22,572 nucleotides of DNA from Bifidobacterium breve (GCA_945876305.1 CAMCOB010000012.1:1-22572), one strand, 5' to 3'. Shown: positions 6,598-14,168, counted from the first letter of the stretch. Notes: generated from the sequence alone by a model not told the origin. A program made the numbers and translations.

Positions 6598-9500
6598 CTA
6601 TGGCTTCTGTGGAAACTCGACGATAGCCGCACCCGATGTGAGGCCCGCCCCAAAGGCGACCAGACCGCCTAGACCTGTGGGACCCGACGGCAGATGCTCG
6701 GCAAGGGCGATGGGGATGGTGCTGCTCGACGTGTTGCCCCATCGCTCCACGTTCACGACAAAGCGGTCCATGGGGAGGCCGCTTCGGGCCTGAATCGACG
6801 AGATGATGCGGCCATTGGCCTGATGCGGGATGACGTGCATCAGGTCGGCCATTGACGCACCCGATGCGGCGGCGGCACGGTCGAGCATGCGCAGCATCTC
6901 GCGCACGGCCCGGGTGTACACACGCGGGCCGTCCATGAACAGGTGGTCGGAGTACTCCGGCCCGTGGTGAATGATGGTGCCGTCATCGCCCGTGGCTGAG
7001 AGCACCGGGCGATGCAGCAGGATTGGCGATCCCTGCGCGCGTTCCGGGCCGAACACCACGGTGGCCGTGACGGCGTCGCCAAACACCACGACGGTATCGA
7101 AGTCGTCCGGGTCCACGTAGCGCGTCATGGCCTCGGCGGTAATCACCAGTACGGCGCCATCTGGGCGCTGCTGCAGCATGTCGTGCGCCCCCTGCAGCGC
7201 ATACAGATAGCCTGAACAGGCGGCCGATACGTCGTGCGCGGCCACGTCGGCGGGGCCATCATCCTGGGCGAGGAGGCTCTGCACCATGCAGGCCACGGTG
7301 GGGCTCAAGTGTGGCGGGGTGCCGGTGGCCACGATGATGGCCTCAAGATCGCCGAGGGCGAGCCCCTGGCTCTCCAGCGACTCACGGGCCGCCGCCGCCG
7401 AGAGCGTGATGAGGTCTTCGCCATCGGCCATGACCGGGCGCTGGCGGATGCCGGTACGCCTGACGATGTCCTCTTCGGTGCGGTCCGGGAAACGCGCGGT
7501 GATGTCGGCATTGGTGAGGATGTGGCTTCCGGCGCGCACGGCGATACCCGACAGTCCAACGGGGGCCGCCGCCCGGAGTGGCGAGGGGGTGGACGCGGGC
7601 ATAACGGCTGGGCGGGCCCCGGGGTCACGGCGCAGGCGGATGGTGGGCTCGGCGGGAATACGGCGCCGGGCCGCCGCGGCGCCGGGCGCCAGCGTGATGC
7701 GGGCGATGGGCGTACCGACGGGCACGAACTCGTCGGTGTCGAGGAGTTCGGCGATGTCGCCAGATGCGGGAGCGGCAAGCTCAAATGCAGCCTTGTCGCC
7801 CTCGCACTCGGCGATGATCTGCCCCTCACTCACGTGATCGCCCTCGGCCACGAGCCAGTCCACAACCATGATCTGCTGATCGGCGGGGCTGGATCCCGCG
7901 GCCTCGACCACCAGCACGCCCTCGGCGGCAACCGCATGGGATACCTCAACCTCGAGGCCGCCGATCATGCTGGCCACGGTGGTCACCACATCGGCCACCG
8001 ATGGCAGCAGCTCGATCTGGTTGACGTAGTTGTTGGGTACCAGGGTGTCGGCACGGGCGATGCGCCGCGTGGTGAGCTCGCCCTCGAGGTGATCGGACAC
8101 CGCTGCCACCACCTCGCCTCCAAATCCCCCGGTGAGATTGTCTTCGTGCACCACCACCAGGCGACGCGTACGGGCCGCGCTGGCTATGACGGCCTCGCGG
8201 TCCCATGGGGCGATGCTTCGCAGGTCGATGAGATCGACGCTCACGGTGGCTGCATCGAGGATGTCGGCCGCGCGCTCGGCGATTGGCACCGTGGCGCCCC
8301 AGGCCACGATGGTCACGTCGTCACCCCTGCGCGTGTGGGCTGCGCGACCGGGTGGCACCGGGCGCGCGTCACCGATGGCCGTCGTGGCGCGCGCGGGGTC
8401 ATTCAGGCACGTTTTGGGGTACAGGATGAGCGTGGGCCGGTTGCCCTCGAGCGCAGCCGACAACATGCCCGCGGCGTCCGCCGCCGTGCTCGGCATGGCC
8501 ACGTCGAGACCGGGGATGTGGGCGAATGTGGCTTCCATCGTCTGCGCGTGGAAGGGCCCAAGGCCCGGCCGGTACGCGCCGCACGGGGCAAGCACGACGA
8601 CCGGGGCCGACCATGCGCCTGCGGTGCGCCAGTGAATGGTGGCCAGCTCGGATGCGATCTGGTTAAACGCCAGTGGAAGGAAGTCGGCGAACTGCACCAT
8701 GGCCACTGGGCGCCCACCGGCCATGGCACGGCCGATTGCCGTGCCCACGATCGTCGACTCGCTGAGGGCGGCATTGGTGACGCGGCCGGGGAACTGCGTG
8801 GAGAGCCCACGGGTGAGACCGAATACGTCGCCCTTGGGGTCCTCGATGTCCTGCCCGAGGATCGACACGCGGGCGTCGTCGGCCAAACGGGCGCGCAGCA
8901 CCTCACGCATGGCCTCGAGCATGGTGTGCGGCGGGCCGACGGCATCGGGTGGGGTCTCGAGTGACCGCGCGATGAGATCGGGGTCAACCGGGGCGGATGC
9001 CGACCGTGTGGTGGTGGGATCGGGGGCCGCGAGCACCAGCGTTGCCGCAGCACGCACTTCGGCCTCTACTTCGGCGTCGAGTGCCGTGAGGTCGGCCACC
9101 GGTACGCCTTCGGCCACCAGGTGGTCGCGCATGAACACGATGGGGTCGCCTGAAGTGCGGGCACCCGAGCGCTCTTCCTCGCTTCGGTACACCGATTCGT
9201 CGTCGGCGTTGGTGTGGTGCGTGAGGCGCTCGGTGGTCACCACCATGATCGCGGGGCGCCGGCTCTCGCGCATCTCGTCCACCACACGACCGCAGATGGC
9301 GTCGAGGGTGACCGGGTCCCGGCCGTCAGCACGGGTGATCGGAACGCCGAGGAAGTCGTCAACAGGCCCGAGCGCTGTGTCGTAGAACGTGCGCCCCGCG
9401 GTGTGGGTGGAGATGGCGTAGCCGTTGTCCTCGATCCAGAACAGCACGGGCATCGCAAGGCGTGCGGCGTCGCCGATAGCCTCCATTACTTCGCCCTGCT

Positions 9501-9963
9501 GCGTGGTGCCGTCGCCGATACCCGCCACCACGATGGGGGCACCGGCCTGCGCATGCACCTCGCGTGCCACGCCCACTGCGTGAAGCAGGCCGTTGCCTGT
9601 GGGCACGGTCATGGGCATCACATGCAGGTCGGGATCGTTGAGGAAGGCCGGCATCTGGCGTCCCGCAGAATCGGACTCGGCAGTGGACAGCAGACCATGG
9701 AAAAAGCGCAGGGGCTCGAAGCCGCGCGCGATGAGCAGCGCGCGCGACCGGTAGTGCGGCTGCAGCCAGTCCTGTGGCCCAAGATGGTGGGCGAGTACCG
9801 CCGATGCCTCGTGCCCGGCGCCGCCCAGCTGGAAGAACGCCTCGCCCCGTTGCACCAGTTCGGCTTCAACGGCGTCAACCCAGCGGGCCCTGAGCATGGC
9901 GCGCAGCGCGTGGAGGGCACGGGTGGTGTGTGGGGCGGACTGCGTGGTCAGGCGAAACACCAA
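6598..9963 (-). CDS. Fusion: 2-oxoacid dehydrogenase E1alpha-E1beta + lipoyl domain + ketoacyl-ACP synthase III
   Basis: 1121 residues in four modules. E1alpha-like, about 13-315: TPP motif Gly-Asp-Gly (150-152) to Asn180, Asn-Gly-Tyr-Ala-Ile-Ser after it. E1beta/transketolase, about 345-668: Glu402 in Ser-Glu-Ser, Gln-Phe-Ala-Asp, and His472 in Phe-His-Ala-Gln, as in branched-chain/pyruvate E1beta. Biotinyl/lipoyl domain, about 690-758: Asp-Trp-Leu-Val-x-Glu-Gly-Asp and Gly-Asp-Lys-Ala with K724 as lipoylation site. An Ala/Pro/Arg linker leads to KASIII (FabH-like), about 803-1119: C916 in Ser-Ala-Ala-Cys-Ser-Gly, H1047 in Pro-His-Gln-Ala-Asn, N1077 in Gly-Asn-Thr-Ser. No E2 acyltransferase or E3 is present here. 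The likely activity is oxidative or reductive-acylation decarboxylation of a 2-oxoacid (probably branched) with acyl transfer to the condensing enzyme for a fatty-acid or polyketide starter; this coupling is inference. Start is TTG 9963 or GTG 9960; E1alpha similarity begins near residue 15, so either fits. Confidence 0.92.
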   Translation of the reverse strand: MVFRLTTQSAPHTTRALHALRAMLRARWVDAVEAELVQRGEAFFQLGGAGHEASAVLAHHLGPQDWLQPHYRSRALLIARGFEPLRFFHGLLSTAESDSAGRQMPAFLNDPDLHVMPMTVPTGNGLLHAVGVAREVHAQAGAPIVVAGIGDGTTQQGEVMEAIGDAARLAMPVLFWIEDNGYAISTHTAGRTFYDTALGPVDDFLGVPITRADGRDPVTLDAICGRVVDEMRESRRPAIMVVTTERLTHHTNADDESVYRSEEERSGARTSGDPIVFMRDHLVAEGVPVADLTALDAEVEAEVRAAATLVLAAPDPTTTRSASAPVDPDLIARSLETPPDAVGPPHTMLEAMREVLRARLADDARVSILGQDIEDPKGDVFGLTRGLSTQFPGRVTNAALSESTIVGTAIGRAMAGGRPVAMVQFADFLPLAFNQIASELATIHWRTAGAWSAPVVVLAPCGAYRPGLGPFHAQTMEATFAHIPGLDVAMPSTAADAAGMLSAALEGNRPTLILYPKTCLNDPARATTAIGDARPVPPGRAAHTRRGDDVTIVAWGATVPIAERAADILDAATVSVDLIDLRSIAPWDREAVIASAARTRRLVVVHEDNLTGGFGGEVVAAVSDHLEGELTTRRIARADTLVPNNYVNQIELLPSVADVVTTVASMIGGLEVEVSHAVAAEGVLVVEAAGSSPADQQIMVVDWLVAEGDHVSEGQIIAECEGDKAAFELAAPASGDIAELLDTDEFVPVGTPIARITLAPGAAAARRRIPAEPTIRLRRDPGARPAVMPASTPSPLRAAAPVGLSGIAVRAGSHILTNADITARFPDRTEEDIVRRTGIRQRPVMADGEDLITLSAAAARESLESQGLALGDLEAIIVATGTPPHLSPTVACMVQSLLAQDDGPADVAAHDVSAACSGYLYALQGAHDMLQQRPDGAVLVITAEAMTRYVDPDDFDTVVVFGDAVTATVVFGPERAQGSPILLHRPVLSATGDDGTIIHHGPEYSDHLFMDGPRVYTRAVREMLRMLDRAAAASGASMADLMHVIPHQANGRIISSIQARSGLPMDRFVVNVERWGNTSSSTIPIALAEHLPSGPTGLGGLVAFGAGLTSGAAIVEFPQKP

Positions 9964-9968
9964 TCGTT

Positions 9969-10009
9969 GTTTCCGGGCAGGGCGCGACCCATACGCGCCC
10001 GCGTGAAAC
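9969..10009. promoter_or_regulatory. Nested dyad upstream of the fusion gene, candidate operator
   Basis: Inner perfect arms GGGCGCG (9980-9986) and CGCGCCC (9994-10000) flank 7 nt; outer arms GTTTC (9969-9973) and GAAAC (10005-10009) surround them. On the minus strand the inner loop reads TATGGGT, a possible weak -10 for the fusion gene, whose start is about 25 bp away. A repressor bound here would block that promoter. The rest of the 134-bp divergent intergenic (9964-10097) holds only the promoter of the LLM gene. Confidence 0.4.
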
Positions 10010-10085
10010 CGACCATAGACGCGTGGCCGGACGCACGCCAGAGGGTACGCCGGGCAGAGACACCCATCTGGTGGTCATCGGCCCG

Positions 10086-10091
10086 TACCAT
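10086..10091 (+). promoter_or_regulatory. -10 box TACCAT, leaderless arrangement
   Basis: TACCAT ends 6 nt before the ATG at 10098. No ribosome binding site is visible. Confidence 0.5.
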
Positions 10092-10097
10092 CGCCGC

Positions 10098-11117
10098 ATG
10101 CGAATTGCGATGACGCTCAACCATATGGCCGCACCCGCTGAATCGCTGGCGCTGGCGATGGCCCTGGACGACGCCGGAGCCGATGAGGTGTGGGTTCCAG
10201 AGACCTGGGGATTTGATGCCCCGAGCCTTATGGGAGCAATCGCCGTGAACACCCGGCGCATCTGCATTGGTGCGGTGCTGCCCGTGTTCACGCGCAGCCC
10301 CGCACTCACCGCCCAGACCGCCGCTGGCGTTGACGCCCTTTCGGGCGGCCGGGCGATCCTGGGGCTCGGTACGTCGGGACCCCAGGTGGTGGAGGGGTGG
10401 CACGGGATCCCATTTGCCCGTCCCCTTGCCGAACTGCGTGAGGTAGTGGCGGCGTGCCGCACCGTGTGGGCGCGCGAGCCGCTCACAGTTGATGGCCCAC
10501 GGCCGATCCCGCTCCCGGGCAGTGATCACCGGCCGCTTCGCATGATTACGCGGCCAGAGCGGTCGTCAATTCCCATCGCACTTGCCGCCATGGCACCACG
10601 AGCCGTACGCCTTGCCGCCGAGGTTGCCGATCGCTGGTGGCCCCTGTTTGCCACGCCGGCAGCCATCGCCGGCCACTGGGCAGGCCCGCTGGCAGAGGGC
10701 CGCGCCCGGCGCCATGCATCACTCGCCCCCCTTCACATAATGGCCTCGGCGGTTGTGGGCATGGGCGGTGAGGATGCTCAGGCGGCCGCCCGGGCCGCCG
10801 CGCGTCGGGAGATGGCCTTCTACGTGGGATCGATGGGCTCGCGCGACCGCAACTACTACGCAGACACGGTGTCCGCGATCGGATTTCCAAACGAGGCCGC
10901 GGCAATCCAGGATGCCGCACTTGGGGGCCAGCGGGAGCAAGCCGAGGGGATGGTGAGCGACGCCATGGTGAATGCCATGGCCGTCATCGGTACTGACGAT
11001 TCGGTGCGCACACGGCTCACCGCACTGGCCGACGCCGGGATATCGGTGTTGGTGCTCAGCCCGGCGACACCCGACCCGATTGGGGCCGTGGAGGCACTCC
11101 GGCGCATTATGGGATGA
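10098..11117 (+). CDS. LLM class oxidoreductase, probably F420-dependent
   Basis: 339 residues. The ATG at 10098 is chosen because the TACCAT box precedes it and because family similarity starts at its first residues (Met-Arg-Ile-Ala-Met-Thr-Leu). Conserved luciferase-like features follow: Leu-Asp-Asp-Ala-Gly-Ala-Asp-Glu-Val-Trp-Val-Pro-Glu-Thr-Trp, then Ile-Gly-Ala-Val-Leu-Pro-Val-Phe-Thr-Arg-Ser-Pro, and Leu-Ser-Gly-Gly-Arg-Ala-Ile-Leu-Gly-Leu-Gly-Thr-Ser-Gly-Pro near residues 80-95. The Gly-Leu-Gly-x-Ser-Gly-Pro loop and overall length match actinobacterial F420-dependent members (methylene-H4MPT reductase-like group) better than FMN-type luciferases; the first LLM protein at 4488 is a different subgroup. 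Substrate is unknown. It diverges from the fusion gene. Confidence 0.88.
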   Translation: MRIAMTLNHMAAPAESLALAMALDDAGADEVWVPETWGFDAPSLMGAIAVNTRRICIGAVLPVFTRSPALTAQTAAGVDALSGGRAILGLGTSGPQVVEGWHGIPFARPLAELREVVAACRTVWAREPLTVDGPRPIPLPGSDHRPLRMITRPERSSIPIALAAMAPRAVRLAAEVADRWWPLFATPAAIAGHWAGPLAEGRARRHASLAPLHIMASAVVGMGGEDAQAAARAAARREMAFYVGSMGSRDRNYYADTVSAIGFPNEAAAIQDAALGGQREQAEGMVSDAMVNAMAVIGTDDSVRTRLTALADAGISVLVLSPATPDPIGAVEALRRIMG

Positions 11118-11149
11118 CCCTTTTTGGGGAAAACCCCCGCACCCCCGGA

Positions 11150-11155
11150 TAGCCT
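11150..11155 (+). promoter_or_regulatory. -10 box TAGCCT, leaderless arrangement
   Basis: TAGCCT ends 7 nt before the ATG at 11163. The preceding bases (11121-11148) are T-, G-, A- and C-run-rich without a clear -35. Confidence 0.5.
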
Positions 11156-11162
11156 CCATCCG

Positions 11163-11594
11163 ATGCCTCGCTCAGAAGACTCCCACGCCCAGCGCCGTCG
11201 TGAGGCTGCCGCCCAGCGTCAGCGCGATCGTCAGCGCAATATGTGGATCATGCTCGGTGTTGTCGCCGTGGTCGTGATCGCGTTCGCCTGGGTGCTCATT
11301 GGCCCGTCGGATTCCCCGTCATCGGCGCCGGCGACCACCCCCACCGTCGGCACGACCAATACCACCGGCACCACCGGCACAACTGACACGACTGGCACCA
11401 CTGGCCTGCCCGGTACCGACACCACCGGTACCACCGGCACGACGGACACCACGGGTACCACGTCGACCACAGGCGATATCGGGGCGGGCCTTTCCAGGTC
11501 GAGTGCCGGAGTCGACGTGCACGCGTGGGACCGACGCCTTGTGGTGGCAGCGAAGCCCGCCCGAGCCTCGGTGCGGGTACCGGTGCTGATGTAG
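11163..11594 (+). CDS. Thr/Gly-rich single-pass membrane protein, unknown function
   Basis: 143 residues. A charged N-terminus (Arg/Gln-rich, residues 1-26) is followed by one hydrophobic helix (about 27-47), so the N-terminus is probably cytoplasmic and the rest outside. Residues about 55-105 are a low-complexity linker of Thr-Thr-Gly and Thr-Thr-Asp units. The last 35 residues contain Val-Asp-Val-His-Ala-Trp-Asp-Arg-Arg and a basic end, with no recognisable domain. Thr-rich spacers of this kind commonly cross the wall in actinobacterial surface proteins, which is inference here. The C-terminal segment is short enough to be a peptide tail rather than an enzyme. Function not assigned. Confidence 0.75.
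   Translation: MPRSEDSHAQRRREAAAQRQRDRQRNMWIMLGVVAVVVIAFAWVLIGPSDSPSSAPATTPTVGTTNTTGTTGTTDTTGTTGLPGTDTTGTTGTTDTTGTTSTTGDIGAGLSRSSAGVDVHAWDRRLVVAAKPARASVRVPVLM
11344..11472 (+). repeat. Coding microrepeat (ACC/GGC-based) for the Thr-Thr-Gly linker
   Basis: Tandem degenerate units such as ACCACCGGCAC and ACTGACACG encode alternating Thr-Thr-Gly and Thr-Thr-Asp. The frame is kept throughout and synonymous codons vary, so the peptide repeat rather than the DNA seems to be conserved. Confidence 0.8.
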
Positions 11595-11608
11595 CACCGC
11601 GCGGTGCT
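11581..11608 (+). terminator. Overlapping hairpins at the stop codon of the Thr-rich protein gene
   Basis: CGGTGCT (11581-11587) pairs with AGCACCG (11593-11599), and the same right arm begins a perfect 16-bp palindrome AGCACCGCGCGGTGCT (11593-11608). The TAG stop (11592-11594) lies inside. The alternatives exclude each other. No T-tract follows, so terminator function is plausible but not certain. Confidence 0.45.
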
Positions 11609-11659
11609 GCCCCGTGTGCGGCCGAATGGCGGCCGGTCGCTGTCGTCATTTACCGCGTG

Positions 11660-11684
11660 AATAACGGCGGCATCCGCCGAGTTA
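11660..11684 (-). terminator. Short hairpin after the phosphodiester glycosidase stop
   Basis: On the minus strand GGCGG-ATG-CCGCC directly follows the stop codon at 11682-11684, with flanking TAAC/GTTA able to extend the stem across a 2-nt bulge. It is the only candidate terminator of this gene. The loop is small and there is no long T-tract. Confidence 0.35.
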
Positions 11685-13436
11685 CTTCAGGCGGATGGAG
11701 TCCTGCAGGCCGCTCAGCCCATAGGAACTTTGAGCGGTGAGCACCACGTTGTACGAGCCCGCTGGCAGCGCCTTGCCGTTCCAGGTAACGGTTCGCTTGC
11801 CCCCGGCCATCTTGCGGTTTGATGCGCCCGTCGCCACGGTCTTTCCGGACGAGTTGATGATCTTCATGGTCACCTTGGCCTGACGGGAGAGCGTGAAGGA
11901 GGTCTTCACCGTGCTGGTCTTCGCCTTGCCCTTGCCAGTCGTCTTCGCCGACACCTTGAGGCCGCCGAGGGTTCCATCTACAACCAGGTTGCGGTTCATC
12001 GTGGTGGCCGGGGTGCCATCGGCCGGGGTGAGCGTGGTGGTGACCACATACGGCCCCTCGGGCATGGCGAGTGTGGCTGGGTCGATGGTGATCTGATTGC
12101 TGGCCGGGTCACCCGTCTGGTCGAGCAGGACGGACGAGAAGCCGCCGCCGCGTCGTGCGATGGCCACCACGGTGTGCCCTGCCACCGGTGACTGGGCATC
12201 GATGGTTGAACTGTCTGCCAGCCCATCGGCATTTGGAGATACCCGCTGGGGGCTGGGGATGGAGATCTGCGCGCCCAGATAGGTGGCGATGAGGCCATCG
12301 GCGATGGCACGCTCGCTCGACCACGGGATGACCTGCTGGCGCCCCAGCGCCATAAGTGATGATCCACCGGCGTCAAAGCCGATGGCATCGGTGGCACCGA
12401 GCGACACCATCAGCGCGCCCTGCTCAGCGGCTGTATAGCCAACCTTGCCCTGCTGCGGGCCTTCGGACACCACCATAAGGATGCGGCCGTCGGCGGTCTG
12501 GCCCACAGCCGTACGGGTGGTGCGACGGGTCAACTGCGATGCAGAGAAGCCCTCTCCAGCAGATGGCACGGCGACCCCGCCCTGCACGATCATCGGCCCG
12601 CCACCCACTGCGCCCCAGGCATCGGGGGCGATACCGGCGATCCCGGCCTCCAGTTCCACGCGGCTACCCACGGTCAGTTCGTTGATGATCGAGGTGCCCG
12701 AGGCGTTCTTGCCGTAGATCACCAGCTGGCCTGTCCCAATGGCGGTGCCGCCCCCGGTGCCCTGAGCGATGACGGTGCCCTGCAGCGGCGCATTGACCGA
12801 CAGCGGCACACCGCCATCAATCGCCACAACGGCCTCATAGCCAGGCGTGGACGGGGTGGGGCGACCGAAGTCGGGGGTGTAGATGACCACGCCCGTGGAT
12901 GACGTGCTCGGCAGCGGGCGGTTGACTCCCCGGAAGGTGCGCTTGGGGAAGGGGGTGGTGCCAGCGGGGTCGAGCTTCTGGTACCGGCCGGCCAGTGTGA
13001 GCTTGCCGACGGCGAGCGCGCCGCCATTGGCGATGGTGAGGGCCGATCGTGAGGGCTCCGGTCCGGCCCACAGACGCGGGCCCACCGAGAGGATTCCGCT
13101 GGGGGTGCCGGTGCCCAGATCAAAGTAATCGGCGTTGATGCCAGCCGTAGCACCCGTGGCCAGGCGCGCGGTCATCCCCGACGTGAGCGTGGCGCGCTGG
13201 CTGAGGGATCCCGACAACTGGGTTGGCCCCAGCGACAACAGCGCATTCGGTCGCATGGTGAGCACGTGCAGCACCTGCGGCCCGGGACGGTTCATCAACG
13301 TGTAGCTGAGGCCGGGCACCAGCGGCTGGACCGCACCCGGTGCGGCGGATGGTGGGGGCACCACCGTGACGGCACCGAGGGCCGGGGTCGTGATCGCGGC
13401 GAGAGCGGCGAGGGGCAGGAGCGTTCGAATAAGCAC
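11682..13436 (-). CDS. Exported phosphodiester glycosidase (NAGPA-like) with FlgD-type Ig-like repeats
   Basis: 584 residues from GTG 13436; an in-frame ATG at 13475 would add 13 polar residues before the signal peptide, whereas GTG 13436 puts the hydrophobic stretch at the very start and has a TTTAAT box 6 nt upstream. Signal peptide about 1-22 (ending Pro-Ala-Leu-Gly-Ala). The catalytic domain (about 60-390) shows family landmarks of NAGPA/phosphodiester glycosidases: Ile-Asn-Ala-Asp-Tyr-Phe (about 100), Arg-Thr-Ala-Val-Gly (308-312), Phe-Asp-Ala-Gly-Gly-Ser-Ser (354-360), Ser-Glu-Arg-Ala (374). The normal Leu-Asp-Gly-Gly-Gly-Ser is Phe-Asp-Ala-Gly-Gly-Ser here. Two Ig-like modules follow, the first starting with Ser-Pro-Asn-Ala-Asp-Gly (about 400), the second at about 510-584 with Pro-Ala-Gly-Ser-Tyr, as in FlgD-type domains. 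It probably acts on surface polysaccharide or teichoic-like phosphodiesters; substrate unknown. Confidence 0.85.
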   Translation of the reverse strand: MLIRTLLPLAALAAITTPALGAVTVVPPPSAAPGAVQPLVPGLSYTLMNRPGPQVLHVLTMRPNALLSLGPTQLSGSLSQRATLTSGMTARLATGATAGINADYFDLGTGTPSGILSVGPRLWAGPEPSRSALTIANGGALAVGKLTLAGRYQKLDPAGTTPFPKRTFRGVNRPLPSTSSTGVVIYTPDFGRPTPSTPGYEAVVAIDGGVPLSVNAPLQGTVIAQGTGGGTAIGTGQLVIYGKNASGTSIINELTVGSRVELEAGIAGIAPDAWGAVGGGPMIVQGGVAVPSAGEGFSASQLTRRTTRTAVGQTADGRILMVVSEGPQQGKVGYTAAEQGALMVSLGATDAIGFDAGGSSLMALGRQQVIPWSSERAIADGLIATYLGAQISIPSPQRVSPNADGLADSSTIDAQSPVAGHTVVAIARRGGGFSSVLLDQTGDPASNQITIDPATLAMPEGPYVVTTTLTPADGTPATTMNRNLVVDGTLGGLKVSAKTTGKGKAKTSTVKTSFTLSRQAKVTMKIINSSGKTVATGASNRKMAGGKRTVTWNGKALPAGSYNVVLTAQSSYGLSGLQDSIRLK

Positions 13437-13442
13437 GTGGGC

Positions 13443-13448
13443 ATTAAA
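13443..13448 (-). promoter_or_regulatory. -10 box TTTAAT, leaderless arrangement
   Basis: On the minus strand TTTAAT ends 6 nt before GTG 13436. It matches five of six bases of TATAAT and supports GTG 13436 over the upstream ATG. Confidence 0.5.
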
Positions 13449-13489
13449 GCCTGTCCTACCGGATGTCCTGCCCATCGGGGTTCCGGGCC

Positions 13490-14161
13490 TCAGGTGGCCG
13501 CGGGGTCGTGCTTAAGCGCGTGCGCGGTGGCCTCGATGGCCATGCGTACGTAGGCGGCCACGGCGGCCACCTGTCCCGACTGCACCTGTTCATCCCGCGT
13601 GGGCTTTCGGCCGGTCCGTTGTTCGATGGCCGCCCGCTGCGATTGGTCCATGGTGAGGATCATCGTCATCAGATCGCGCCCACGGGTGGCCGTCCATTCG
13701 AGTGCGGCATCGGCCAGCCCATCGTGGACTGGCCCCAGGCGCGACTCGATGCACCTGAGAAAGAGCAGGTTCCAGGTGGCCATGCGCACCCTGCGCTCGA
13801 GCGCCTGGTGAAGGGCCGGATCCGACTCGGCGTCCCCCTGATAGAGGAGGTGCTCCTCAAGCGCGATGGCCCCCTCGCCGAGCGCGATCTGGTGGTCAAA
13901 CAGGTCCTGCTCCTCTTCGAACCAGTCGTCGAGATCATCGGCCATGCCCTCAAGCAATATCGCGAGGTCCGGCGCTGCCCCATGCACCATTCCTTCGGCT
14001 GCGAGGCGCAGATGCGCCCGGATGGCCGCGTCGCTTGCCGGGGAGAGGTCCAGATCGCCGGGGTCCTCCTCGACCAGAAGCTCGCGCAGGCGGTCGGGGT
14101 GATCGCGCATCCAGCGCAGCACTCGGTCGGGGTCGAGTGGCCCTGTGGCCGTCTCACTCAC
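13490..14161 (-). CDS. Acidic all-helical protein of unknown function
   Basis: 223 residues from GTG 14161. The open frame continues another 110 codons upstream, but that part overlaps an unrelated MFS-like remnant in another frame and lacks coding character, and a TAGCGT box sits 7 nt before GTG 14161. The protein is predicted almost wholly helical and acidic, with a Glu/Asp-dense middle (Asp-Asp-Leu-Asp-Asp-Trp-Phe-Glu-Glu-Glu) and no membrane segment or signal peptide. I see no catalytic motif and do not recognise a family. It lies upstream of the phosphodiester glycosidase on the same strand with 53 bp between, and that gene has its own -10, so a shared operon is uncertain. Confidence 0.75.
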   Translation of the reverse strand: MSETATGPLDPDRVLRWMRDHPDRLRELLVEEDPGDLDLSPASDAAIRAHLRLAAEGMVHGAAPDLAILLEGMADDLDDWFEEEQDLFDHQIALGEGAIALEEHLLYQGDAESDPALHQALERRVRMATWNLLFLRCIESRLGPVHDGLADAALEWTATRGRDLMTMILTMDQSQRAAIEQRTGRKPTRDEQVQSGQVAAVAAYVRMAIEATAHALKHDPAAT

Positions 14162-14168
14162 GGGGTCA

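Noticed and set aside
7234..8964. 576-residue plus-strand open frame inside the fusion gene
   Set aside because: It is antisense to a gene with full domain similarity. Its product is His/Gly/Arg-rich without any motif, as expected from GC-rich reverse-strand translation.
11121..11137. TTTTT-GGGG-AAAA-CCCC as a terminator of the LLM gene
   Set aside because: The stem is only 4 bp and the T-run lies before it, not after it.
11344..11472. Possible CRISPR or tandem DNA repeat
   Set aside because: No spacers. Units are short and degenerate and stay in frame as Thr-Thr-Gly codons, so it is a coding microrepeat.
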